A DNA stretch of 64,000 nucleotides from Lophius americanus. Its lineage: Eukaryota; Chordata; Actinopteri; Lophiiformes; Lophiidae. Location: contig JBBDHG010000009.1 in the NCBI GenBank assembly GCA_037951165.1, positions 8,087,001-8,151,000 of the forward strand, given 5' to 3'. The notes beneath the pieces are model-generated. The model was given only the letters and a program-made list of their open reading frames with translations. It was not told the origin of the DNA and made no database searches. Both the position numbers and the translations under genes were made by a program. Shown piece after piece: positions 1 to 13,600 of this stretch (the stretch's first letter is position 1; every line of letters begins with the position of its first letter).

Positions 1-524
1 GTGGGTAAGATCAACATCTTACCCACACAAAGATGACTATTTTTTTATTCAGACTCTAACAGTACTTCTGGACTTGATATTAGAACAGGACAGCCTGGAT
101 GGCTGGGAGGAAAATTTTGCCACACCTAGGACAGTATTGCAACATTCAGTTGAGAACCAAAAAAAAACATTCTTATTGTACGCCCTTCAGCAGACCTGGA
201 ATCACAAGTAAAGGCTGCTAAATTTGGGGTTACACAAGCATGATCTTATTTTTCATGGTATTTCAAGCCGGGTCTAGGTCTTCTGTTGACAACAATGTAA
301 ACTTGTTAGCCGACTATATGGTAAACCTTTTCAATAGACTAGAACCCTCTAAGAACAGGGAATCATAGCCCATTTTCCAAAGCAACACCTATTCCATCGT
401 ACCAACAGTGGTGCAAGTGGGTACGAGAAGTGTAGGACACCCTTTCTTATGCACAACAAGATAGTTGGTGCAAGAAGAGTAGAAGGTATCCCCCTTCGTA
501 TTCATCATTGGAGGGTGGAATAAT

Positions 525-748
525 AATTTTTCCTTTAATAATCACATACATTCATACACAGCACAACATAGCAAAATTATTTCTCTGCATTTGACCCATC
601 CCTGAGGGAGAAGGGGGCCGCCTCTTTGAAGCGCCTAGGTTTCAGGGTTTTGCTCAAGGGACCCTACAACATGTAGATTGGCTGGGCTCGAAATGACTAA
701 CTTCCGATTGGGAAACGGCCACTCTATCCACTGAGCTATAACCGCCCA
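525..748 (-). mobile_element. tRNA-derived SINE, full length, minus strand
   Basis: On the reverse strand it begins GGGCGGTTATAGCTCAGTGG (A box TAGCTCAGTGG), has a B box TTTCGAGCCC, then a tRNA-unrelated body with CCCTTGAGCAAAACCCTGAA and a tail GAGGGATGGGTCAAATGCAG ending in TATGTGATTATTAAAG. It is not a functional tRNA gene. The body motif resembles the V-SINE class. Confidence 0.8.
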
Positions 749-1484
749 ATGTGTGTCACGGTTCTGTTCTTGTTCTATGTAAATTATATAAACGTTTTCA
801 ATGCTCATTTCGCTTAATAAGAGAGCACTCACTCATTATTTATCACTATAAATAATACGTTCACAGATTAAACAAAAAGTTCTTCTCTCTTTACTCAACA
901 TGTTACTGTGATAAAAACATCTTCCGTTATATAAAAATTAACATTTTGTAAAGAAATTACATTTCTAGTTTTCAGTTTTGTACTGGCTTAAACTTGCTAT
1001 TTACAGGTGATGTAATTCAAAAGCAATTTAGTGCAACTCAAAAGTTATGTGAAATGTCCCTTTTATTATGACAAACTTGACATTCGACTGAAATTTAAAA
1101 TTTACAAAGTGCTTCAGTTACGTTCTTTTACCATATTTCTTTTCACCATGCAACAGACTGAGGTATTGCTAACAAAATCAACTTTTCAAACTCACAGTAA
1201 CTAAGTTTAACATCAATATACAGTACAAACAAACCCATGCATGAAACTTTGTGCTATGCCTACAGTGCGAAGGTATATTTGACAAATATTTTCTCATATT
1301 ATGAGAATTATGAGACATTTATAAATATTGTGATGTCTGGTACATGTATACGTGTTACTAAGACTCATTCTTCTGGAGCAAGGGAGAAGTTTATATATTA
1401 TCAATTATGCTTGGCAGTCTAGATGAGTATCGAAATGCTCATCCTGTTCAAGTTAATAGTAATAGATCTACAATTCGCCGGTTT

Positions 1485-1702
1485 GGGCGGCTTTGGTTCA
1501 GTGGGTAGAGCAATCAGCCCTCGACCGGGAGACCAGGGTTCGAGCCCAGTCTCTGATGGAACAGGCTCCTGTGGGTCCTTGAGCAAGACCCTGAAACTTC
1601 GGTTCCTTGAGCGCTTCACAAGGGCCGCCAACTGCTCCCTCAGTGTTCGGTCAAATGCAAAGATACATTTCATGACGTACTGTATTTATGTACTGTGTAA
1701 GT
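1485..1702 (+). mobile_element. tRNA-derived SINE, plus strand
   Basis: It starts GGGCGGCTTTGGTTCAGTGG with an A box (GGTTCAGTGGGTAGAGC) and B box (GGTTCGAGCCC). CTTGAGCAAGACCCTGAAAC, GGGCCGCCAACTGCTCCCTC and CAAATGCAAAGATACATTTC follow. It is the same family as 525-748. Confidence 0.8.
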
Positions 1703-4700
1703 GGAGCAAGTCCGCTGGCGGTGGAAAATACTAAAGAAACTTGCCTACATGTCCAAACACGACTGTGTCTAACACAATTGGTTGGGGCACAGATACAGTT
1801 ACAAATAAGTGATAAACATTCCAGGGCATGTGCAAAACAAATGTATCTTCTTTATCTCGTAATTAAAAGATATTTTCAGGTATGTGCGTGATCCAGATTT
1901 TGTAATTATGAGAAAAGATCTCATAATTATGATCTATAGATCTCATAAGGAGTTGTTTTTTTTTGCTTTTGGTTTGGTTTGATTTGGTGAGCGCAATAAG
2001 CTTCCGTATAAAGGAGCACTCAGGCACACATTTCCACATGTATCTCAAGGGGTCACACTTAATACAAAATAGTGACTTTCGCAGTAAAGGTTAGTGGTCT
2101 ATTTTTTTTTGTCTTTTTCACATAACTAAATCACTTGAATCCCTCTTAAAGTTTATATGAGCCCTAAACTTATAATGTGTTCCCCCTAAAAGTAACTTTT
2201 GTGAGTTATTTATAGTTTAGTGAACTGTGTTAAGCAAGCGAAAACAGGAGCGATGAATATACTGTGCTCATAGTTTCATGCAGGTGCAGACTTACCATTC
2301 CCCAGAGCAACCAAAGCGAATATAAAGGTTATGCCCCACTAAATGTACAATGTGGAAACACATTATTGTTTATAAATGCAAGAAAATATTTGTACAATAA
2401 CCCCAAATTATTAGAAAAAAAGTTCTCTCAATTTATAACACATAAATACGGAAACCCTGTTTAAGGGGTGCCACATTTATAAGTGAATGAATCTCACCTC
2501 CTTGATTCTCCTCCCTGATTGTTTTCACTGGTCTCCTGTCCTTACCTGCTCCCAATTGTCGGTTAGTCAGTGTTTTTATGTCTGTCTCCTTTTTCATTCT
2601 TATCAATTCGTTGCATGTTCTCCCCTGAGATCCTTCAATTCTGAAGTCGTTTGTGTGAACCATTGTGTCTTGTGTCTCTTGCCAGTTTGTACGTCTCATC
2701 CCAATATTTTGTACTTTGGCTCTTTGGACTTGCTTTTGGTATTTATTTTTTTTTTTAATTCATTTTGTTGTTGGACATTTTGACTCTTTTAATGAATTTT
2801 TGTTTATTAAATGACTTTAGTAGCACTCTAGCATTTTCGTATTGTCTGCATTTTGGGTTCTATTTTTGAACTATACATAACAACAAAACTTGTAGGACGG
2901 CACCTTCGCCCCAACAATTGGAGAGTGGGTAAGACATGACTAAGATCCACCAGCTGCTTCAACAGGACATGTGGAACAGGTGCTTCTCACTCCCCTAGGT
3001 GGTCCTAAGGCCATGAGACTGGCCTAGGCCCTGTGAAGCTGTGGGAGATAGATGAACTCCCATGGCAATGCCCTAAGGTCAGTGCCAAAACCCAACAAGA
3101 TCAGGAAGCAATAAAGTTTGAGTTTGTTGGAATTGTCGGCAAATTTAGAGGCTGGCAACAACTCAGACATCATGGGAGAAAGCTGCATACATTTTTCTTT
3201 AACCTAGGGTATTGTTGTGCCTCGGTGGAGGTTTTTGCTTTCTGTGTACTTTTTCAACTTATAACTGCTTTGAAAGTGTGTAATGTTGTGTTTTATGTGT
3301 TTAAACACCAGTTTTAAGGGCATACATCCAAAAAGATGTGTTTTTATGGTCATTTACTCTGCCAACATGAGTAATCACATTAAACAGACAAGTGGTAATC
3401 ATGTTAACAACAACTGTGTGGTGGCCTAAAAATTAATTGCTTCAGCTAGTGTTAACTGTATCGAACACTGGTCAGGTTCAAAAATAAAAAACAGAACTTC
3501 TGCTGGGTTTGGGAGGGCTTGGTCACAAGTCTCATGAGACGTTTCTCAATTCCACTGTCTTATATTGTGAATCGGTGCGGCTTGGACATAAATCTGCACA
3601 TAAGTAACGCTCTAGTTCTCATATACAAAACAAAGTCAAATATGATCTGTACTGAATGATAAGATCAATTCTCAATTCTATGCGGGGAAAAAAAGGCTAG
3701 GAGGTAATATAAGTGGCTCAGACCCATTACCACTGGGGCCAGAAATGCTCACTACGAGCAGTAATGAGACCATCATTTCTGAACCAAATAAAGATTAATA
3801 TTTGAACCTGGAACCTATAATATTTGGATCCTGGATTCCAGGTCCAGGTAACCTGGAATCTCTTTTCCCCAGCATAGGTTGCTAAATCAGGGCCAGCCTA
3901 ATCCTATTTTTCATCTATTTTGAATCTGCCATGTAAGATAAGTTCAACATAGATCTGTTATTGTATTGTAACGACCAAACATGTAACGCTGAACGTCATC
4001 GCATAGTATTCGCTACCATATATACAGCCTTCAAGAAGAAAGCAAATATTAGCTATGAACATATTTTACAATCATTTTTTGACGGTTTGGTGTCTATCAT
4101 AAACATCAATATGACTGGATTTCACCTTAACATATACACATATTTATAAGATAAGTAACTGTTGTTTTTATTTATTGCTTTTTGGTATTGTTATTGTTCC
4201 CTCATATTGTCCAATGCCTCATTATCTGTTCCTTTTGATTTTTTAAGTATACCTTGTTACCCAATAAGGTTGAATGTATAAATTTTAAAAGCGACATATT
4301 AATTGTTCCTTTGGCATCAGTGAAGTTGTCTGAGCTGAACTGAACAAGTGTAACACAGGTCATGATACATAACTTGAACTAAAGTGTGACTCTTGTCTTT
4401 GTCACACTCATACCTATGCATTTTACATCCCTAGAGCAATGTGTTTACATATGTGAAAAGTGGCAGTATTTTAAGTACACCAGAAAACCGGAGCGCTTTA
4501 CACAGTTGCAGATGACTCCAGCATAAGGACATTTGATCATTATAAGTCCTTACCTTTGGACCTTTTGTAACTTATTCATATCCATGATTCTCCAGGCCTC
4601 GGATGGCAGGACTAAATAAGTTTTGAAATAAAATTATGCTTATGTGACTTATGACAGACATAATCGGATCTGATGACGGACGCAAGGCTATCTAAGCGCC

Positions 4701-5300
4701 TATTGTAACTCTGTTGAATTATTATAATTTTTTTCTGCAAGTTTTTTAAAAAAATTATGCAAGTTATGGAACATAATTGTACCATTATATACAAATGGAA
4801 AATTACACCATTAACATGCATTGCATAATTCTCCAATAATGATTATATGAGGACAGTATGGGTGTAAACATTTATTATTCCCATCATATTGAAAAACTGT
4901 CTAGTGGGCTGGACTTTTTTCAATAAAGTGGGGTTCCAGTCAGAGTCACGTCTGACAAATAATAAACAAACAAAAATCAGTTAAGTCACACCATACCAAA
5001 AATATTAAAGACACATATGTAGATCAATATAAAAGCATTTCAGCATGACACAAGGAAAACAAAACACAATTTTCCAGATATTCAGTGTATATACTAAAAA
5101 TCCAAGTCATCAATGAGAATGGAAGTTGGTCCCACTCCATTCCAGTAAAGATTCCTTATCGTTTTTTCCAAACCCTGACTTGCTACACTGTGTAGAACGC
5201 TCGAACACTGGGAGAATTTCTGTGAGGCCTCAATATTTTGTATTTTTTATTACAACTTAATTTTTTTTCTCCTTAAAGATTTTGCAACCCTCACAATTTG
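1703..5300. other. Intergenic, no gene seen
   Basis: Apart from the LTR-like remnant at 2486-2890, this stretch holds short, scattered open frames without homology, T-rich runs and AT-rich unique-looking sequence. A palindromic patch near 3820-3860 (CCTGGATTCCAGGTCCAGG, GGTAACCTGGAATC) is the only structure noticed. Confidence 0.5.
2486..2890 (+). mobile_element. LTR-like remnant
   Basis: A pyrimidine-rich segment contains TTTATTAAATGACTTTAG and ends TTGTCTGCATTTTGGGTTCT, resembling the end of fish gypsy-type LTRs (R-U5). Sequence after 2890 has no convincing gag. Similar termini occur at 28335. Class is inferred. Confidence 0.35.
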
Positions 5301-5384
5301 GTCTATGGCGCAACCACCCTTCTGAACACATCACCAGAAGTGTGGTCGTGTTCATGTGGTGATGTGTTCAACCACCCTTTTGAA

Positions 5385-5855
5385 CAAATCACCCCCGTTC
5401 TTCATTCTCTTCATTGGCTTCCCATCTCCACAAGGATTGATTATAAGATCTCCCTCCTCACTCACCAGTACATCCATGGTAACACACCCCACTGACCTCA
5501 ACACGATCCCTCCGTTCTACCCACTCATACCGCCTCTTCCTTCCCCGGACTAAGCTCAGCACCATGGGTGATCGGGCCTTCTGTTCTGCTGCTCCTCGTC
5601 TGTGGAATGCCCTCCCTGACCATCTGAGGGCTCCACAGACGACTGACACATTTAAAAAAGGACTTAAAACTTTCCTTTTTAGCAGAACTTATAACTTTAA
5701 TTAACATTGCTGCTTTTTGGTCAGGTTTTTTTATAGTTATTGTTTTATTTTTTATTGATGCTTTTATCTGCTTTTACTTTGTAGCACTTTGAGATTTGAT
5801 CCAAATGTAAAGTGCATTATAAATTAAATGTATTATTATTATTATTATTCTGGCA
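5385..5855 (+). mobile_element. LINE 3' end (L2/Rex1-like reverse transcriptase C-terminus and tail)
   Basis: In two frames it reads LHWLPISTRIDYKISLLTHQ then AAPRLWNALPDHLRAPQTT and FKKGLKTFLFSRTYN. That is the conserved C-terminus of CR1/L2/Rex1-type non-LTR elements. A 3' UTR with GCACTTTGAGATTTGATCC and a final ATT array follows. It is frameshifted and 5'-truncated. A 48-bp near-duplication (CAACCACCCTTNTGAACA) lies just upstream at 5308-5390. Confidence 0.8.
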
Positions 5856-6767
5856 GTGCCGACGCTATGGCATCGCTTCCAACCTACTTCACCATAGGTA
5901 GCACTCTCTGAAGGAATCATTCTTTATCTTATACCCTCGTATGTTAAGGATTACTGATTACTGTAGCAGTGGTATATCTCACTGGTTTCTGAGAGTATGG
6001 CAGTAGGGTAAGTGAATGAGTGTTTGTTCACTTATGCTGCCTGGTGGCAGGTTGATATGTTCCCATGTTGTTGGAGCCCCTCAATTTCCAGCTGTGATGG
6101 TAGCTTCCTTTTGTTGATGGTCAATTTGGAGGTGGGTCTTTTCATCACCCGCACTTTTTAGGTCTGCTGTTGTAGTACCATTCCATCAGTTCCACATACT
6201 CCTCCATTTATGCCTTATTCCAGTTCCATTTCCATTTGTAATCCTGTACTGATCCAGGACTAACGTCAACGAGCATTAGTTATGTTTCTTTTGCTCATAT
6301 TCTGAGGTATACTGTGCTGGCATGGGGGGATCTAAGCTTTGGGAATTTTCTGGAGGCTCGTAACAGCCGGGACTCAGACCAATAGACTTGGTGTTAAAAA
6401 GGCAGCTACTTATACTTCTTCAAAGGCAGCTCCTTATACATAAGCTATCCAGCAGCTTATGTATATATTTAAATTTTTGGAATCCGATATAGTTATTTAT
6501 AATCGATTATTTGTCATTAGTTATTAGTTATTATGTACATTGACATGAATGATGACTCAATTGAAAATCATAACTAAAATGTTAATACTATATGAACATT
6601 AGTTTAAGATATCAGTTTCAACAGTAGGCTACTTTTAAAATATAGTATATAAGACTAACATGTTTTTTGTTTAATAAATCATACATTAATGAGACAGTGC
6701 TTTTTGAGTGTGTTTATGATATATTTTTTTGTATGATTTATAATTTATATATCATCCAAAAAAATAA

Positions 6768-6856
<89 letters not shown>

Positions 6857-7379
6857 CTTGAGAACCACTGTATATAAAACATTTCACAGCAGACTCATCA
6901 TGCACTTTAGAAATAAAAAAAATAATTTGAGTGATAGCGAGATATGCCATAGTAGAGATTTGTAGTTGGCAACTGCAAAAAAAGCAAGGATAGCAATTCC
7001 TGCTCTTATTCTTTAGCAATTAACATTTACAAAAATTATGTGAGCAAAACATGTGTGATTAGAGGGTAGAATTACTATTTAACTATTCGTAAAGGCCTGT
7101 AACTCACATCATATTTGGACATACTGCTTGAGAGGAAACTGGCCCTTGTAACTTCATTATAGATATAGACTTAATAGACATGCACGCTCCTTATCTTTAG
7201 CAGCATTTGACAAGCTTCAACGATAATAAACGTCAGAAGTCCATTTCAAATTGATTTGTCAGTTTGTGTCTTTGCAGGAACGTTCAAATCCTGTGAGTTC
7301 TATATTCACAAAAACGTGACAACCTTTTGCTCCGTCCTGCGTTGTATATTTCTATAGCTGAGCCCCTCCTCTGCTCCAG
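5856..7379. other. Intergenic upstream of ube2h, no gene seen
   Basis: Nothing recognisable besides the (TA)n array. Frames read across that array are low-complexity. Confidence 0.5.
6772..6854. repeat. (TA)n microsatellite
   Basis: About 41 uninterrupted TA units. Confidence 0.97.
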
Positions 7380-7618
7380 ACGCTGGAGGTTGATGTCACT
7401 AACAGAGTCTTCAGGACAGATCTCAACTAGAGCTGGTTACTGTGAGGAGCCATAGAGAGCAGGAAAAGTGGGCGATGTCGCAGCTCACATCTTGTTTGTG
7501 GACATTGTCGGGAGGCTGTTGATACAGTCGGGGGGCGTTGTAAGTGTTTTCGAGGTTAAAGGTTGAGGTAGACTCATCGGCACAGGATTTTAGATCACTT
7601 CTTTAAAGGAACAGAAAA
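7380..7618 (+). promoter_or_regulatory. ube2h: ube2h promoter-proximal region and 5' UTR
   Basis: The 200-odd bases before the ube2h ATG are clearly richer in G+C and CpG than the surroundings (for example the GGGGGGCGTTG stretch near 7531), as expected for a housekeeping-type, TATA-less vertebrate promoter. No convincing TATA box is visible at the right distance. The transcription start cannot be fixed from sequence alone. Confidence 0.5.
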
Positions 7619-10600
7619 ATGTCGTCTCCAAGTCCGGGCAAGCGGCGAATGGATACCGACGTGGTGAAACTGTATCCTTTCCAGAACATAAACAAGCCAG
7701 CATAGCCAACTCAAACACTTTGTTTCATAACTGCCATCCCTCTGATGTTGTTAAATGCCATTATTTGTTACTGATGACTGTGATGTAGATGTATGTATGT
7801 GTAAAGTGATGATATGAAGTCAAGAGGTTGTGTGAAAATGTCACACTTAAACGTGTCTAACGTCAGACTCCGCTGTTAGCTACCTCTCCGTTAACTTAGC
7901 AGAATGGCGATTGAGCTACCAAATAGTTGACGTTATTTAAGTAGATTCACTTGCGTGTTGGCCACCATTGAGCATCTCACATATTATCATCGTCCCTGTT
8001 GTTTGTATTAATCGATGATTAGCAGAGGAATCTGTCGCAGTCTAATGTTGGCAATGAACTCTGTTCGCTATGAACGATGTTAGCATTAGCTCCGAGGGGA
8101 TAAGTTAGCCTGTTAGCCAATAATTTGAAGTTCCACTGGATTGACAGCACAACGACTGACATTAAAAACACGTTATTACGGTTAGAAAAAGCTTACTGGG
8201 ACAGACACATATCTGTCTGAGAGATTTTATTGCGTCAACGGCAAGACAGTTAGGTGTGTATCATCCACTCATCAGAACAGAGGTCGATGTGGCGCAAAAT
8301 AAATGTTATTTACCACATAACTTAATCACAGAGTCGACATGTGACTAAATGTTTTAACGTCAGAGTAAACATAAATGGTTCTGACCGTTGGGCTTTTTAA
8401 ATTTTAACTCAAATATAAAGCAAGTTGAAGGATAACTAAATATGAATTGTATTCATAGGGGGAAAGTCTCGGCTGATGTGTTTCCCCCAAATACCATGGT
8501 TTAAATTGTTTCTTAAGTTTTATCTAATTTTAATGATTTTTAGCTGAAGAAAAAACCCAACAAAAATCTGGATGGATGTCATTTTGATTGTTTTTTTTTT
8601 TCTTGATAACAGCACCCTCTTTGTGGTGTAACCTTATTGTTACATGACCTTATGTTAAATTTGTTCACTGCTCATTGGGTTAGTTTTCATGCAATAAGTT
8701 ACTGTCGATTTTTTTTAATTTTTTGCTAATTGTAGCCATCAGCTGAAGTTGCATGAAAGGGTCTCTGACAGCATGATGTGAATTGTTTTGTTTTTGTCCT
8801 GCAGCTAGATGCTGCCCTCTGATTGGTCAGCCTGTTACCATCCGGAACATGGTAGAAGGCGGAGCTTCAAACACAGCTGATCGAGGAACAACAAGCATTC
8901 TGTACCGAGTATGTGGGGATGGGGGCTGGGAACAGTCCATGACAGGAACACGGCTCATGTTGTTTTTTAAATCTTAACACAACTAACCTTTGCCTGTGCA
9001 GAACAGACAAGCATCTAGTGCAAAACTGTTTGTTGATTAATTCAATTATCTCATCAGTGGAACCCCCCCCCCCCAGATGACAACATGTATCAGGTCAATT
9101 GAAGTATTGTTTTAAACAATGATCTACCAAAACAAGCAATTTTAAGATATCACATTTCAATTGTGATCAAGATTTTGCAGTAGTATTCAATTTAATCAAA
9201 TGTTTTTGAATTGTGGAGGCTCTATAGTTAATCCTATGGACTGCACATATATTTAGTCCTTTATCACATAAACCTGATTCTACCATTGAGTGATAATGCA
9301 GTTTCAATTAAAATTAAGTTTTTATGCTGATAAGAAGTTGAACATTTACATTAGAACTTTTTTGACTTTTAGAGATTTTGAAAAAAAACAGCTTTTATCC
9401 ATAAACAAAAACTTAACAGGGAAGTATTTGGGATTAAAGATTTGAACAGTCCTAACTCATATTGACTCTGAGTCACTGTTATTAATTTAGTACTTCCCCT
9501 CCCTTTTATTCTTAGATTTACCTTTTCTATTTTATTTAACGTTTGAGTAAAACAAGGCACTACTGATGCATAACTATAACATGGCATGGCCACAGGCATT
9601 AGCCATAACCAGTATAACCTCTGACACATGAAGTCGGAATAATGTTGATTATCTCGTTAAAGTGTCCCCTGTCAGATGGTGCGATATACTATATTGTTAT
9701 TATCATTATTCATATATGCAAAAAACACAATAACCTTGATTTTATGTAATCCAATTTATTGTTTTGTACCAGCGTTATCATTATAAAATGGCATGAGAAA
9801 TCTAAGAGTACATGATGAGAGGAACAGAATAAGATTCAGACCCACTTTGCTTCCGTTGTAAATCTTTGAGCAGTTTTTTTTTAGATTCCACCATTGTGAA
9901 GGAGTAAAGTTGATTCTTCTTGTCTTATGCAACATATGACACGTCTTTTGGATTATTTCACATTTGTTACAAAAGGATCCAAAAGATGTCATTGTATTTC
10001 CAACACATGTCCAAATGCAACATTATGTTTTGACGGTGGAACAGTAGACGTTGTTGATAAAGTGTTATTTAATTTCATAGATGAGGTTAGATCAAACAAA
10101 CTCCTGATAATGATAACTAAACTTTACAAACTGATAAAGTAATCTCCAATCTTTGTATCAGGTGATAAATCATAGTGAACTGTGAGCCTTTACCAAATAA
10201 ATCTTTTCCTTTGTGTATTTACATCCCTCTTGAGCAAGCATTTGTTTAGTTTCTATGGACAAAGAGTAGGGAAAGAGATAAGAGCATAATGCACCTTTAA
10301 GTCTAGATCTGGTTTTATTCATAGCACCCATTGCCTCATATCTTAAAGAGGGCAAGATTCTTCGCTTTGTCTGGGATTTGCTAACATTTTTCTATTGCGT
10401 GACTGAACTCTTAAAATCTTGGTCTCCCGTAGATATTTACAGCCCTGTTGCCTCCTCACAGTTACATCTATCTATCATTGTGTCAGAGTTCCTCTGGCAT
10501 CCCCCTGCTATTGTTTTTTTCCTTAACCACCTGTCAGCATCGAGAGCAAGCATGAGGTCACCATCCTCAGCGGACTCAATGAGTTTGTGGTCAAGTTCCA

Positions 10601-13600
10601 TGGACCACCTGAAAGTAAGAGAAATTCATAAATTGATCAGCATTTCACAAATGTGCTGTAAATATAAGTTATCATCCATAACAATATAACCATTGAAGGT
10701 GAAGTCAAATAACATAGACTATTTCTTTGTAATGTCACCTGTCAGTGGGTGGGTATACTCTATTTAGCATCAAGTAAACATTTTTTCCATGGAGTTGAGG
10801 TGGGAAATGGGCAAGCGTGAGGATCTGAGCAACTTTGTAGATGGGCAAATTGTGATGGCTAGACGACTAAGTTAAGGCATCTCTTCAACAGCAGAACCTG
10901 TTGGGTCTTCCCAGTCTGTGATGGTGAAGTACCTATCAGTGATCCAAAGAAGGACATCTTGTGAATTGATGACAGGGTCATTGTGGCCCAAGGCTTTTGA
11001 TTCATGGGGGGAGCAAAGGCTAGTCTATGTTATATGATCCCACTTAAGAATTACAGAAGCACACAATGCTGAATAAAAAAATACTGATTCTGATAGACTG
11101 GTAGCGGGAATGTGGTCTTAATATTATGACTGTTCTGTCTATCTACAGTGTACTGCATTATGTTAGAATTCTTTCTTCTGTCTTAAAACATTGCTTTTAA
11201 CATCTTGACTGTTTCGAGTTATTCTGTTTAATTTTGGAATGCATTTTTTATCTATTCATCAATCCTTTTCATTTACAGCTGCTTATGAAGGAGGTTTGTG
11301 GAAGGTGCGAGTCGACCTACCAGATAAATACCCATTCAAGTCACCGTCAATAGGTAAACATTTTCTTTGTTTTTTAATCTTACTAACTTGTAATTTGCAT
11401 TAATCAAAACCATATTTATTTTTTTTGGATCAGGATTCATGAATAAAATCTTTCATCCCAACATTGATGAAGCGTAAGTAGGCCCACAATGGCACACTCT
11501 CATTATCAACTTATAAGACACAATTAAAACAACAAAGAAAATCCTTTTTTCCCCCCTCACTCTGCTCCCTACTTTGCATTTGCATTTTTGTTGTCTTGAT
11601 GCAGGTCAGGAACTGTGTGTTTAGATGTCATTAACCAAACATGGACGGCTCTCTACGGTAAGTCACTGTAGTTTTTACCCCTACTGTCTCACTTAAGGGT
11701 CAGCATTCCAGTTAAATAAGCTTATATACCAGTGATACCTGCTGCTCGTAGAATCCTCATGCCTTTGTAGTGATACAGAAGAAAGGGATGATGCCGACAG
11801 ATTGTAATGAACTCTTTCGCATTAGTGGACTTACCTTAGTTTATTTCTGTTGTTCAGGTGTGAATCACATAAATGCAAACCTCTCTGAATTGTGTTCTAA
11901 TAATAACAGTGTATTAAATCACAGCTGGCGGGAGCAGCAAGACAAACAACAAGTTTATCTGTTTTTTACCTCACATTTCATCCAGAGCCTTGTTTGTTTT
12001 CTGATGTTTACTTGACACCTTGAATAGTATTTGTGGGCTTTACGGGGTGGTGTGATACCTGTCTTATGAGTAATTAACACAGATGATAATCTTCAGCTGT
12101 GATGACTAAGAGCAGAAAAATGGATATAATATGTGGAATATTGGATATGTATAAGAATATAGCCGGTACACTTGTTTGAACCATAGTATCCTATCACCCA
12201 ACGTCACATCTGATTAACATTTATCTCGTTGAACTATCCATACAGGATCTGCTGGACAATTGCTGTGTTACAATTGAATGGTTGCATCCTGTATTATGGT
12301 CATGACCCTTTGGGCCTAGATATACCAGTAACTGTGGCCAGTCTTAACTGTGGCCAGTCAGCAATTCAAATTATTATGCAAAAATAATTACTGTTAACTC
12401 AAGTAATTGCCGTCATACAATTATATAATAATTGATGCTGCCCTACCTGTTGCCTAGCAACATTGACAGCTGGAGTTGATAAGTAGTCACAGTTAATGTT
12501 GGTATAGCAAAAGCTGTGAGTGAAGTAATAATAATTGTAATAATAGTAGTAATTGTAAAATTTGTTGTAATCTTCCATCAAATATGACCAATCAACATTG
12601 ACAAAATCGTTTGTGTCTTAAGATCACCTGTGTTTTAATAGTTTTTAATGATCAGTGGCAGTGTATTGTTGACCAATCTAGCAGTTTTTACAGTTGTGAC
12701 AGCTCACGTATAAATGTATTCCACCAATTTTCTGTGTTGACTTCTGAGCATTGCCAAAACAAGTGTACTATCTGGATGCATCCTGTGTAGACACAGTGTT
12801 TATATTATCAAAGATGTATATTATAATTTTTTAATATATTTTACATTATACGGGTGTATACTACAAGGCGGGGGTTACTTTTTTTCTCTACTCACACTGT
12901 AATGTGATGAGTATTATGCCTGATCAGAAAACGGTTTTCATAACAGAGAGACCTCTAGTGGATCATGTCGGAGCTACATACATGATCAGAGGAACATGTG
13001 GGAGTAATTTCAGCTCCAATACTTCTCTTCTTTGTTACTCTATACTGACTCATCCTTTTCCCTGCACCCACTAGACCTCACCAACATCTTTGAGTCGTTC
13101 CTGCCTCAGCTGCTTGCCTACCCCAACCCAATTGATCCTCTGAACGGGGACGCAGCTGCCATGTACCTGCACCGGCCAGAGGATTATAAACACAAGATCA
13201 AAGGTAATGCACCACTGTCTTATACTGAAAATCTTAAATAGTGGTTAGAGCTGTCATGATCATGAAATTTTAGTTGGTAATTAAAGATCACATAAGTGCT
13301 CTTATTTCACCTATTTTTTCCTGTGACTTTAATATAGGTCTTACACTTTACACTTACAGTGTGATAAAACAAACAAATTGCAACTGTCGTTAACTAAGAT
13401 GGAAGGATTCAACACATATAGTTAAAGTCAGTGTAAGCAATGTTGCAAATGAACTCTTCTCCAACCAGTAGATACTATTTAATGTGGCCCACACTTAGTG
13501 AATCATCATTTTAGAAAACAAAACAATACTTGCCATATTACATATAAATGTAATTTATCTGCATTCCCATCCACTGTTTTTGTGGAGTAGGTTATAGTAA

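Noticed and set aside
725..748. tRNA gene (TAGCTCAGTGG with B box) at 670-748, and similarly at 1485-1560
   Set aside because: No clean cloverleaf or acceptor stem, and the tRNA-like part runs into a shared SINE body and tail, so these are retroposons.
6738..7019. Open frame on the minus strand across 6738-7019 and similar ones at 56267-56533
   Set aside because: Most of the frame is Tyr-Ile repeats translated from (TA)n arrays.
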